Part shown: positions 13,189 through 21,059 of the stretch, in pieces
Numbering within the stretch: the stretch's first letter is position 1
Layout of the letters: every line of letters begins with the position of its first letter
NCBI GenBank assembly: GCA_028705545.1
Contig: JAQWDG010000009.1
Coordinates: 1-21,899, forward strand
Length of the DNA: 21,899 bases
Reading direction: 5' to 3'
From: Methanoregula sp.
GTDB taxonomy: Archaea; Halobacteriota; Methanomicrobia; Methanomicrobiales; Methanospirillaceae
Notes under the pieces: model-generated
Database searches by the model: none
What the model was told of the DNA's origin: nothing
What the model saw: only the letters and a program-made list of their open reading frames with translations
Program-made: the position numbers and the translations under genes

Positions 13189-14820
13189 CTAGTCAACTCC
13201 CATTCCCGGCGGCATGCCTCCCCGGGGCATCCCGCCCGGGCTGCCGGACTGCGCCGATGCGATGACATCGTCGATACGCAGGATCATGACCGCCGCTTCC
13301 GTTGCGCTTGAAATGGCCTGCGTCTTTACCTTCAAGGGCTCGATGACCCCGGCCTTCTGCATGTCGATGGGTTTTCCTTCGTACACATCGAGGCCGAAGG
13401 TCTTCTTTCCCGCCTCGTGCGCCGCCCGGATCGCAACGACCATGTCGATGGCGTCGAGGCCGGCGTTCTCGGCAAGCGACCGTGGGATTACCTCAAGCGC
13501 CTTTGCGAATGCCTCGATTGCAAGCTGGTTGCGGCCCCCGACCGTTGCCGCGTACCGGTGCAGCTGGAGCGAGAGTTCGATCTCAGGCGCCCCGCCGCCG
13601 GCAACGACTTTTTTGTCCTGGACGACAACGCCGACTACCCTGAGCGCATCGTGGAGGGCGCGTTCGATCTCGTCGATGATATGGTCGGACCCGCCCCGGA
13701 TAATAATGGAGACGGCTTTGGGGTTTTTGCATTTCGCAATCGTGATCATCTCATCGCCGGAGAACTTCTTCTCCTCCACAAGACCGGCAGCCCCGAGATC
13801 GGCCGGTGTAACGGTGTCGATGCTGGTTACTATCGCCGCCCCGGTGGCGCGGGAGATGTTTTCGAGGTCGCTCTTTTTGACCCGGCGCACGGCAAAGATC
13901 CCGGCTTTTGCCAGGTACTGCTGGGCAACATCGTCGATGCCTTTTCCGCAGAACACCACATTTGCCCCGCTCCGGATCACTTTTTCTGCCAAAGCGTGGA
14001 CCATCTGCTCGTCTTCGTCTAGGAATGCCTGGATCTGATCGGGCCGGGAAATGTTGATCTTTGCCGAGACCTCGGTCTTTTTGTATTCGAGCGCAGCGTT
14101 CAGGAGCAGGATCTTTGCGTTTTTCACGGACTGGGGCATTCCCGGGTTCGCCCGTTCCTTGTCGATGACCATGCCTTCGATAAGCACGGTGTCGTCGACC
14201 GCTCCCCCGGTTTTTTTCTGCACGTTCACGTGCTTGATATCGACCGTGCCGTCGGGATCGGCAACGCTGGTGACCGCTTTTACGACAAGAGCGCAGAGCA
14301 GTTTCTTGTACGCCTCCGCCCCTTTGCCGCTGACAGCCGTCTCCGCAACTTTTTCAAGCATTGCGTGATCGTCCGGTTTTACCGCAATGGCGATTTTTGA
14401 GAGGATCTCCAGCGACTTTGCCGCAGCCTGCCGGTAGCCTTCCGCGATCACGGTCGGGTGGACACGCTGTTCGAGAAGGTCCTGTGCGTTTTTCAAGAGT
14501 TCGCCGGCAAGGACCACCGCGGATGTCGTGCCGTCGCCGACTTCGTCGTCCTGGGTCTTTGCGATCTCGACCATCATCTTTGCGGCCGGGTGGTCGATGT
14601 CCATCTCTTTTAAGATCGTTGCGCCATCGTTTGTGATCACTACGTCGCCCATGCCGCTGATGAGCATCTTGTCCATGCCTTTTGGCCCGAGCGTCGAGCG
14701 GACCGCGGTTCCCACCGCTTTTGCAGCGGAAATATTACTGTTCTGGGCCTCCTCGCCCCGGTTCCGTGTCGTTCCCTGTCGTAAGATAATGATGGGCTGT
14801 CCGCCAAGCTGTTGTGACAT
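13189..14820 (-). CDS. ths: Thermosome subunit (group II chaperonin)
   Basis: A 543-residue group II chaperonin subunit forming the double-ring ATP-driven folding cage of archaea. Motifs: MSQQLGGQPIIILRQGTTRN N-terminus; VRSTLGPKGMDKML (40-53); ATP-site GDGTTSAVVLAGELL at 95-109; GGGAPEIELSLQLH near residue 400; and a flexible C-terminal tail rich in Gly, Met and Pro (GMPRGGMPPGMGVD). Length matches the family. The start ATG at 14820 has a strong SD (GGAGG six bases upstream) and a TATA-like AATTATAATG at 14861-14870; an upstream in-frame start at 14835 (MRRKE) lies on the SD itself and is rejected. A second subunit gene, if any, is outside this window. Confidence 0.97.
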   Translation of the reverse strand: MSQQLGGQPIIILRQGTTRNRGEEAQNSNISAAKAVGTAVRSTLGPKGMDKMLISGMGDVVITNDGATILKEMDIDHPAAKMMVEIAKTQDDEVGDGTTSAVVLAGELLKNAQDLLEQRVHPTVIAEGYRQAAAKSLEILSKIAIAVKPDDHAMLEKVAETAVSGKGAEAYKKLLCALVVKAVTSVADPDGTVDIKHVNVQKKTGGAVDDTVLIEGMVIDKERANPGMPQSVKNAKILLLNAALEYKKTEVSAKINISRPDQIQAFLDEDEQMVHALAEKVIRSGANVVFCGKGIDDVAQQYLAKAGIFAVRRVKKSDLENISRATGAAIVTSIDTVTPADLGAAGLVEEKKFSGDEMITIAKCKNPKAVSIIIRGGSDHIIDEIERALHDALRVVGVVVQDKKVVAGGGAPEIELSLQLHRYAATVGGRNQLAIEAFAKALEVIPRSLAENAGLDAIDMVVAIRAAHEAGKKTFGLDVYEGKPIDMQKAGVIEPLKVKTQAISSATEAAVMILRIDDVIASAQSGSPGGMPRGGMPPGMGVD

Positions 14821-14860
14821 TTCTTTCCTCCGCATTTTCCTTTTTACCGGTCCGGTCGCC

Positions 14861-14870
14861 CATTATAATT
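14861..14870 (-). promoter_or_regulatory. TATA-like box for the thermosome gene
   Basis: The reverse strand reads AATTATAATG, placing transcription start near 14840 and giving a leader of about 20 bases that includes the GGAGG ribosome site. Confidence 0.5.
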
Positions 14871-15132
14871 TCGGGAAAGACCCTGGCCCGGCAGTATGCC
14901 GGTTATTACACCGGCCGCACCATGGATCGTTTCGATCATGACAGAAAAGTTCGATATCCGGTAATCGATGCCGCCCCGTCATGATCGGTCTCGGGGCGCC
15001 ACCAGCCTGCGATCAAGCTGATCCGTTATGCAATCATCGCTCTGCTGTGATATCTGTTCAATTGGCGTGCGGGCCTATAGGTGTATCTGTCACTTGCTCC
15101 TCCAATACATACCTTCAACAGGTCAGCAGCCC

Positions 15133-15139
15133 TTTATAG
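15133..15139 (+). promoter_or_regulatory. TATA box for a leaderless aIF1A transcript
   Basis: TTTATAG centred about 23 bases before ATG 15159, which lacks an SD; transcription is expected to start at or very near the ATG. Confidence 0.5.
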
Positions 15140-15158
15140 TGCGAACGTAGTTGATTGA

Positions 15159-15500
15159 ATGGCAGGTTTTCACAGGAAAGTTGATACGGGTGAAGCGGAC
15201 CCGAATGCAGTAAATCCCGACGGGACACCCGTTATCCGGGTGCGGCTGCCAAAGAAATGGAACAACGAGCAGTTTGCCCAGGCCGAGACGATGATGGGGG
15301 CAAACCATATCCGCGTCCGGTGTATCGACGGGGTTTCCCGGATGGGCCGGATCAAGGGCAAGATCAAAAAGAGGCAGTGGATCCGCGAAGGCGATACTGT
15401 TATTATCGTCCCCTGGAGTATCCAGGACGACAAGTGCGATATTATTTACCGGTATCTCAAACCGCAGACTGACTGGCTGCGGAAGAACCGGTACATTTAA
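15159..15500 (+). CDS. eif1A: Translation initiation factor aIF1A
   Basis: A 113-residue OB-fold protein (S1/IF1 type) that binds the ribosomal A site during initiation, the archaeal version of IF1/eIF1A. Visible features: a basic N-terminal arm MAGFHRKVDTGEADPNAVNP; VIRVRLPKKWNNEQFAQAET; the OB core MMGANHIRVRCIDGVSRMGR; IKGKIKKRQWIREGDTVIIVPW; and the C-terminal KCDIIYRYLKPQTDWLRKN. Full length for the family. No SD; the TATA box 23 bases before the ATG implies a leaderless mRNA. A T run directly after the stop may end transcription. Divergent from the thermosome gene. Confidence 0.97.
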   Translation: MAGFHRKVDTGEADPNAVNPDGTPVIRVRLPKKWNNEQFAQAETMMGANHIRVRCIDGVSRMGRIKGKIKKRQWIREGDTVIIVPWSIQDDKCDIIYRYLKPQTDWLRKNRYI

Positions 15501-16087
15501 TCTTTTTTTGTGAACTGCGTTGCCGCCTGTTCATCTGCACGGCCGGCCGTTGTTTTGTTGTTCGGGGTTCGCTGTTGTCCCGCCCGCAGTACGTCTATTT
15601 CCGGGCAGGGGAATCCCGTGAAGTAAAAGTCATCCAAGTCCTCCGTGAAACCTGCTTTGTTTGTCCTCTTCGTACAGGATGTTCCCGTTTAAAAAGAAGT
15701 TTTGCGTGAACATTTCCCCTCAGGAGATCGCTCCCGACCCCGGTGTCAATGTCGGGTTTACGAGCGGGCCTGCCCTCCCGGCAGAAAGCGTACGTCATGG
15801 AACGTGATCATGCCCGGCCGCGTTCGGGTTGCTCTGGTTGTCGCGGGCACGGAGGGTACCGTGCCGGATATCCCGCGAACCTGCCGGGATATGGCGACAC
15901 CGCCGCGAACTTTTATCTCTGACCCGCCAAAACAGAATTTTTGACTGCCTCCGCAATGTCCGATTCGTTAACACAGCAATTCTCCGAATTATTTAAATGA
16001 AAAGATAATCAAAGCCACACGCATGAACAGGAGTCAGAACCCCGGAAGCGTGCCGGCGCTGTTTTTTCGTCTGCACGGGAGTGCCCT
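15501..16087. other. Long intergenic region upstream of the decarboxylase operon
   Basis: About 590 bases. It begins with a T run (15503-15508) fitting a terminator for aIF1A. A TATA-like GTTTAAAAAG lies near 15687 and TTATTTAAAT at 15989-15998; the latter suits the decarboxylase operon with a leader of about 70 bases. A nine-base remnant of the dispersed repeat (CCAAAACAG) lies near 15927. Short open frames here, including one of 42 codons at 15679-15807, have no supporting signals. Confidence 0.5.
15989..15998 (+). promoter_or_regulatory. TATA-like box for the decarboxylase operon
   Basis: TTATTTAAAT about 90 bases before ATG 16088, predicting a start near 16020 and an untranslated leader of about 65-70 bases, unusually long for this window. 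Confidence 0.4.
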
Positions 16088-18397
16088 ATGATCCCTGAGG
16101 AACAACTGGTTGTCGGGATCATAGACGACTCGATCCATACCGAAACGCCCCACGGGCGGGCCTTACAAAGGATTGTCCGCGACCTTGAGGCGTACGATAT
16201 CTTCGTCGCCGACGTCGCCTCACCGGCCGAGGCCCGGACCGCGTACTCCAACCTCCCCTCGGTCAGCTGCGTCCTTGTCAACTGGAATCTCGGGAACCGG
16301 TCGGCAGAGCAGCAGCAGGACACGCTGAGACTGATCCGCCAGATCCGGAGCGTGAACGAGGACCTCCCGATATTTCTGATGGCCGAACCCACAGACGAGC
16401 CGCCCATCGGGCTCACGGTCGACATCATAAAAACGGTCAACGAGTACCTCTACGTGATGGAGGATACCCCGGAGTTCATTGCCGGGCGTATCACGGCCGC
16501 TGCAAAACGCTACCAGGACCGGCTGCTGCCGCCGTTCTTTGGCGAACTGGTAAAATTCTCAAAAGACTTCGAGTACTCCTGGCACACGCCCGGCCACGCC
16601 GGCGGCACCGCGTTCCGGAAAACCCCGGTCGGCAGAAAGTTCTTCGACTTTTTTGGCGAGCAGCTTTTCCGCTCCGATCTCTCGATCTCAGTCGGCGAGC
16701 TCGGCTCGCTTCTCGACCACTCCGGCCCGGTCGGTGAGGCGGAGCGGTACGCCGCAAAAGTGTTCGGCGCCGACATGACCTTTTTTGTAACAAACGGCAC
16801 CTCCACGGCAAACAAGATCGTCTTCTTTGGCCGGGTCACCAAAGACGACGTGGTGCTCGTAGACCGGAACTGCCACAAATCTGCCGAACACGCACTCACC
16901 ATGACGCATTCCATCGCCGTGTACCTGATCCCGACCCGGAACCGGTACGGGATCATCGGCCCGATCCCCCCGGACGACATGACTCCTGCGGCAATAAAGA
17001 AAAAGATCGCAGCCTGCCCGCTCACCAAAGGCCTTAAGGATAAGACCCCGGTCCATGCGATCATCACGAACTCGACCTACGACGGCCTCTGTTACCTTGC
17101 AGTCGATGTGGAAAAGGAACTCGGGAAAAGTGTTGACAGCATCCACTTCGACGAAGCGTGGTACGGTTACGCCCGGTTCAACCCGCTCTACAAGGACCGG
17201 TTTGCCATGCGGGACGGTGCAAAGGACAAGAAAGGCCCGACCGTCTTTGCGACCCAGTCGACCCACAAGCTGCTCGCTGCCCTTTCGCAGGCCTCCATGG
17301 TCCACGTAAGGAACGGCCGGGTCCCGATCGATCACGCCCGGTTCAACGAGGGGTTCATGATGCACAGCTCCACCTCGCCGCTCTATACGATCATCGCGTC
17401 TCTGGACGTTTCCTCGAAAATGATGGACGGGCCTTCGGGCAGGCTTCTCACGACCGAGTCGATCGAAGAGGCGATCCGGTTCCGGCGCACGATGGCGCGG
17501 GTCAGCAAGGCGATAGAAAAGGGGAAGGCAAAGACCGACTGGTGGTTCCCGATGTGGCAGCCGGATACCGTCACGGACCCAAAGACGAAAAAGAAGATCC
17601 CGTTCTCCTCTGCGCATATCGAGATGCTGCGGGACAATCCCTCCTGCTGGGTACTTCACCCGGGAGAATCGTGGCACGGGTTTACCGGTCTTCCCGACAA
17701 CTACTGCATGCTCGACCCCATCAAGGTGACCGTACTCACGCCCGGCGTCAACGAAGACGGAACGCTTGCCGCATGGGGCATCCCGGCAGCAATCGTGGTC
17801 AAATACCTCGACACCAAGGGCATCATCAACGAGAAGTCCGGGGATTATTCGATCCTGTTCCTCTTCTCGATGGGGATCACGAAAGGCAAGTGGGGCACGC
17901 TCATTACCGAGCTCTTCGAGTTCAAGCGCCGGTACGACGAGAACGCTCCGCTCGACGAGGTTTTCCCGGATCTCGTGGAGCGGTGGCCCGACCGGTACGG
18001 CGGCATGAAACTGCAGGACCTTGTTGCCGAGATGCACGCGTTCAAGCGCAACCACAACATGTGCGGGCTGCTCCAGAAGGCGTTCTCCCTCCTGCCGGAG
18101 CCGGTGATGCCCTACGCCGAAGCATACAGGAAGCTCGTGAAAAACGAAGTGGAGCAGGTGCCGGTCGCAAAAGCGGCCAACCGTATTGTCGCAACCGGCA
18201 TCGTGCCCTACCCGCCGGGCATCCCGCTCCTTGCGCCGGGCGAGAAGACCGGGCCAAAGACCGGCCCGGTCCTCCAGTACCTGCTCTCGCTGCAGGACTT
18301 TGACCGGCGCTTCCCCGGCTTCGAGCACGACACGCACGGGATCGAGAGCGTCAAAGGAGAGTACATGATGATCTGCTTAAAGGAGAAGACCCGATGA
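16088..18397 (+). CDS. adiA: AdiA-type Orn/Lys/Arg decarboxylase (probable arginine decarboxylase)
   Basis: A 769-residue PLP-dependent decarboxylase of the large bacterial biodegradative type. Residues 1-140 form the receiver-like wing domain (VVGIIDDSIH start); the PLP domain follows with HTPGHAGGTAFRKTPVG (166-182), DLSISVGELGSLLDHSG, the phosphate-site TNGTSTANK, DRNCHKSAEH, D355 in HFDEAWYGYARFNPLY and the Schiff-base Lys394 in ATQSTHKLLAALS; then a C-terminal domain. The HFDEAWYGYARFNP segment resembles arginine decarboxylase AdiA more than lysine decarboxylase, so arginine to agmatine plus CO2, consuming a proton, is the best guess. Most methanogens make agmatine with a pyruvoyl enzyme, so this is an extra route. 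GGGAGTG lies four bases before the ATG. Its stop overlaps the antiporter ATG (ATGA), so the two are translationally coupled. Substrate is inferred. Confidence 0.9.
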   Translation: MIPEEQLVVGIIDDSIHTETPHGRALQRIVRDLEAYDIFVADVASPAEARTAYSNLPSVSCVLVNWNLGNRSAEQQQDTLRLIRQIRSVNEDLPIFLMAEPTDEPPIGLTVDIIKTVNEYLYVMEDTPEFIAGRITAAAKRYQDRLLPPFFGELVKFSKDFEYSWHTPGHAGGTAFRKTPVGRKFFDFFGEQLFRSDLSISVGELGSLLDHSGPVGEAERYAAKVFGADMTFFVTNGTSTANKIVFFGRVTKDDVVLVDRNCHKSAEHALTMTHSIAVYLIPTRNRYGIIGPIPPDDMTPAAIKKKIAACPLTKGLKDKTPVHAIITNSTYDGLCYLAVDVEKELGKSVDSIHFDEAWYGYARFNPLYKDRFAMRDGAKDKKGPTVFATQSTHKLLAALSQASMVHVRNGRVPIDHARFNEGFMMHSSTSPLYTIIASLDVSSKMMDGPSGRLLTTESIEEAIRFRRTMARVSKAIEKGKAKTDWWFPMWQPDTVTDPKTKKKIPFSSAHIEMLRDNPSCWVLHPGESWHGFTGLPDNYCMLDPIKVTVLTPGVNEDGTLAAWGIPAAIVVKYLDTKGIINEKSGDYSILFLFSMGITKGKWGTLITELFEFKRRYDENAPLDEVFPDLVERWPDRYGGMKLQDLVAEMHAFKRNHNMCGLLQKAFSLLPEPVMPYAEAYRKLVKNEVEQVPVAKAANRIVATGIVPYPPGIPLLAPGEKTGPKTGPVLQYLLSLQDFDRRFPGFEHDTHGIESVKGEYMMICLKEKTR

Positions 18398-19815
18398 GCG
18401 AAGCACCGATAGCAAACAAAAAGGTGCTCGGGCTCTTTGCGCTTGCCATGATCAACGTGGCGGCGGTGCTGAGTATCAGGAATTTCCCCTCGATGGCGGT
18501 GTACGGGTGGTCGTGCATCGGCTGGTACGTCCTCGGGGCCATTGTCTTTTTGATCCCGATCTCCCTTGCGGGAGCGGAACTCGCGACCGGCTGGCCCGAA
18601 GGCGGCGGGGTGTACGCGTGGGTCAAGCAGGCGTTTGGCGAGAAGGGCGGTTTTGTCGCCCTCTTCTGCGAATGGTCCAACAACCTTGTCTGGTTCCCGA
18701 CCGTGCTCTCGTTTACCGCGTCAACGCTTGCGTTTGCCCTCACACCTGACCTTGCAGCCAATCCCTGGTTCATGTTCGCCGTCATGATGATCGTGTTCTG
18801 GGGCACCACGGCGATTGCCTACTTCGGCGAAGAGACCTCGACAAAGTTCTCGAACATTGGCGTAATCCTCGGGAGCATCGTACCCTCCCTCCTCATCATC
18901 GGGCTCGGCCTCTGGTGGCTGGGCTCGGGACAGAAGATCGTTATCCCGCATTTCACGCTTGCGCAGACCGTGCCGACCATCAATCTCTCCACGCTCCCGT
19001 TCTTTGCAACGATCGTTCTTCTCTTTGCCGGGATGGAGATGGCCGGTTTCCATGCGCTCGAAACCAAAAACCCGCAGCGGGATTTCCCCCGGGCAATGGC
19101 GCTCTCTGCGGTAATCATCGTGATCTGTACGGTCCTTGCAACGCTCGCGATTGCGATTGTCATCCCCGCGTCCCAGCTCAACCTTGCTTCGGGCGTTATG
19201 CAGGCAATCCAGTACTTCTTTGACGCAGCCGGGATCGCGTGGCTTGTCGGCCCCATGGCCCTCTTAATTACGCTCGGCGGAGTCGTGAACCTCGCTGCCT
19301 GGCTGATCGGCCCCGCAAAGGGTCTCGGGATCGTTGCCGAGGAAGGCAACATGCCCCCGCTCTTTGACAAGACAAACAAGTACGGTGCGCCGGTCGCGGT
19401 GCTCCTCATCCAGGCACTGATCGGATCGGTTATCTCGCTCCTCTACGTGTTCCTCCCGTCCGTCAACCAGGCGTACTGGATCCTCTCGGCAATGACGGTC
19501 GAGCTGCTCTGCATTGTCTACATCCTCGTCTTTGCTGCGCTCATCAAGCTGCGCTACAGCAAACCCGACACGCCCCGCCCCTTTAAGATCCCCGGCGGGA
19601 TGATCGGCGTCTGGATCGTGGGGGGCCTCGGGCTCTTTGGCACGGTCCTCTCATTTATCGTCGGGCTCATGCCCCCGATGTACTTCACGAACTGGATTGT
19701 CTATGTCGGTTCGGTACTGCTCGGGACATTCCTTTTAGCAGTACCGCCGCTAATCTTTTTGAAATTCAAACATCCCGGATGGCTAAAAAAGCAAAATGGA
19801 GGTGAACAGCCATGA
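18394..19815 (+). CDS. GadC-like APC-family amino-acid antiporter
   Basis: A 473-residue membrane transporter of the APC superfamily with about 12 helices. It resembles GadC (glutamate/GABA antiporter): RNFPSMAVYGWS in helix 1, ELATGWPEGGGVYAWVKQAF, GMEMAGFHALETKNPQRDFP, VIPASQLNLASGVMQAIQYF, and WLIGPAKGLGIVAEEGNMPP before NKYGAPVAVLLIQ. It would exchange the decarboxylase substrate for its product, exporting a proton equivalent each cycle. GadC of E. coli (511 residues) has a C-terminal plug that closes the path at neutral pH; this protein ends soon after the last helix (FKHPGWLKKQNGGEQP), so no plug is visible. Its ATG overlaps the decarboxylase stop by four bases, and its final codons carry the strong SD of the next gene. 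Substrates are inferred from the neighbour. Confidence 0.9.
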   Translation: MSEAPIANKKVLGLFALAMINVAAVLSIRNFPSMAVYGWSCIGWYVLGAIVFLIPISLAGAELATGWPEGGGVYAWVKQAFGEKGGFVALFCEWSNNLVWFPTVLSFTASTLAFALTPDLAANPWFMFAVMMIVFWGTTAIAYFGEETSTKFSNIGVILGSIVPSLLIIGLGLWWLGSGQKIVIPHFTLAQTVPTINLSTLPFFATIVLLFAGMEMAGFHALETKNPQRDFPRAMALSAVIIVICTVLATLAIAIVIPASQLNLASGVMQAIQYFFDAAGIAWLVGPMALLITLGGVVNLAAWLIGPAKGLGIVAEEGNMPPLFDKTNKYGAPVAVLLIQALIGSVISLLYVFLPSVNQAYWILSAMTVELLCIVYILVFAALIKLRYSKPDTPRPFKIPGGMIGVWIVGGLGLFGTVLSFIVGLMPPMYFTNWIVYVGSVLLGTFLLAVPPLIFLKFKHPGWLKKQNGGEQP

Positions 19816-20264
19816 CGATAAGTAAAAACGGCGAGATCTGCCTTGCACTTCTCGTGGCCGTGCTCTTTATCCTGCCCTGCCTGATGCTCGGCCTGATCTA
19901 TGAAGAGGCGCCGTACCACACGGTGGCCGGAGAACCGGTCAGGGAAGCGGCGGATGCTGCGGGGATCTCGGTTGCGGACGTGGAAGGCACGCTCTGGAAC
20001 ATGGCCGGTGCCACCGGTGGCAAGACCTACACGCTCACCGACCCGGAGGGCGACACTGCGTATATCGCAACGCAGGCGTTTGACAGCGCCGAGTCCCGCG
20101 ATGCAGCGGTCCGGCTCTACAATGCCCATGCCCCGGGCAAGGGAAAACAGGTGGGCAGCATGATCGTGGTCGGCCAGTACATTGTGTACGCAACGCCGGT
20201 GAACAGCCCGATCTTTGCAAAACTCGTGCCGGCATTGCAGCAGGCAGCAAAAGCAACAACCTGA
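19812..20264 (+). CDS. Membrane-anchored small protein, third gene of the decarboxylase operon, function unknown
   Basis: A 150-residue protein with one N-terminal membrane helix (about 8-30, EICLALLVAVLFILPCLMLG) and an extracytoplasmic domain of about 120 residues. Recognisable stretches are AYIATQAFDSAESRDAAVRL, then YNAHAPGKGKQVGSMIVVGQ and YIVYATP; no named family was recognised. Translation is strongly linked to the antiporter: the ATG overlaps its stop (ATGA) and GGAGGTGA sits six bases upstream inside the antiporter's coding end. This close coupling suggests that it works with the antiporter or decarboxylase, for example as a regulator, sensor or assembly partner; that is inference from position. 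A T-rich convergent terminator region follows. Confidence 0.78.
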   Translation: MTISKNGEICLALLVAVLFILPCLMLGLIYEEAPYHTVAGEPVREAADAAGISVADVEGTLWNMAGATGGKTYTLTDPEGDTAYIATQAFDSAESRDAAVRLYNAHAPGKGKQVGSMIVVGQYIVYATPVNSPIFAKLVPALQQAAKATT

Positions 20265-20300
20265 TTTCCTGCAAAAACTTTTTTTCCTTTTTTTACTGCA
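20265..20300. terminator. Convergent T-rich terminator region
   Basis: Between the stops of the decarboxylase operon and the YczE-like gene, two T runs (about 20280-20284 and 20288-20295) on the plus strand, fitting U-tract termination for the operon. Confidence 0.45.
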
Positions 20301-20308
20301 CCAGCCGG

Positions 20309-20959
20309 TTACTCCGCCAACCATTTCCCAAGGCCGTACCGCGAGTACACAAAGGTGATGCCGAGGATGATGTACCCGACAAGGATCGCGGAGATGACGG
20401 TGCCTTCCCGGAACCCTTCGACCGTCCCGAACGCGGCAAGCGAGATGACCGCTGCTCCTGCGACAAGCGAGGTGTCGAAGAAGACCTTCACGATCCCGAA
20501 ACGCCGCCGGGTCTTTTCCGCTATGGCCCTGACAAGTCCTTCGCCCGGGTTTAAGATGACGTTTGCCGTGACCTGCAAAAAGATCCCGAGGGCAAGCACT
20601 GCGGAGCCTAAAAGAACGACTGCGATCTGTTCCGGGTAGAAGTCCGGATGGACGCCGGCCGAGAGGAACATGCCCAGGTCGACAAAAGTGCCAAGGAAGA
20701 AGGCAATGATTACCTGGAAATACTGGCGTTTCGGGAACGAGCGCCCGATGATGATAACTTCGGCGGCAAAGAAGATCAGGGTCAGGATGATGGTGAACTC
20801 GCCAAACGTTACCGGGAACGCGAGGCAGAGGACGTACGGGACGCTCGATATGGGCGAGGTGCCGAGCGCGGAACGGGTGACGAGGCTGATCCCCAGGCCC
20901 ATGAGAAAGAGGCCACAAAGGAGCGATAAGCAGCGTTTGATCAGTCCGGTACCGGGCAT
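20309..20959 (-). CDS. YczE/YitT-like membrane protein
   Basis: A 216-residue integral membrane protein with about five or six helices. The start, LSLLCGLFLMGLGISLVTRS followed by ALGTSPISSVPY (residues 11-42), matches the YczE/YyaS/YitT family pattern GLFLxGLGIxLxxxAxLGTSP, and the middle shows ANVILNPGEGLVRAIAEK with a later GTVISAILVGYIILG segment, also typical. Family function is unknown; some bacterial relatives sit in secondary-metabolite or transport loci. ATG 20959 (MPGTGLIKRC) is chosen; in-frame TTG 20962 (with GAGGGAG eight bases upstream) and GTG 20998 are alternatives. Divergent from the SRAP gene and convergent with the decarboxylase operon. Confidence 0.8.
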   Translation of the reverse strand: MPGTGLIKRCLSLLCGLFLMGLGISLVTRSALGTSPISSVPYVLCLAFPVTFGEFTIILTLIFFAAEVIIIGRSFPKRQYFQVIIAFFLGTFVDLGMFLSAGVHPDFYPEQIAVVLLGSAVLALGIFLQVTANVILNPGEGLVRAIAEKTRRRFGIVKVFFDTSLVAGAAVISLAAFGTVEGFREGTVISAILVGYIILGITFVYSRYGLGKWLAE

Positions 20960-21059
20960 CAACAGGCGGTCTCCCTCATTACCGGGGCCGTGAGACACAT
21001 TAAGGGTAACGACACCCCGGGGCACAAGCTTGATGAGGCATGGCACGAGACTGACCGGT

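Larger units (their letters stand above)
14821..15158. other. Divergent intergenic region between thermosome and aIF1A with GATC-centred inverted repeats
   Basis: About 340 bases holding the two divergent promoters and, in between, several inverted repeats: GCCGGT/ACCGGC (14898-14915), GATCG/CGATC (14924-14936), a 10-bp pair CGATCATGAC and GTCATGATCG (14933-14942 and 14978-14987, 35 bases apart), and GATCA/TGATC (15011-15023). No gene or tRNA found. Confidence 0.6.

Noticed and set aside
13214..14038. Plus-strand frame opposite the thermosome
   Set aside because: Shadow of the chaperonin gene; Ser/Ala/Pro-rich composition.
14818..14835. Upstream thermosome start (MRRKE)
   Set aside because: The proposed ATG lies on or before the GGAGG that serves the MSQQ start, which also matches the family's N-terminus.
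15679..15807. 42-codon frame starting MFPFKKKFC in the region before the decarboxylase operon
   Set aside because: No SD, weak third-position GC bias and no recognisable sequence; the AAAAAG part looks like a promoter box instead.
16688..18337. Long open frame (549 residues) on the minus strand
   Set aside because: It lies antisense to the decarboxylase, whose motifs are unmistakable; long opposite-strand frames are expected in GC-rich genes. The predicted protein is of low quality, rich in Arg, Val and Gly.
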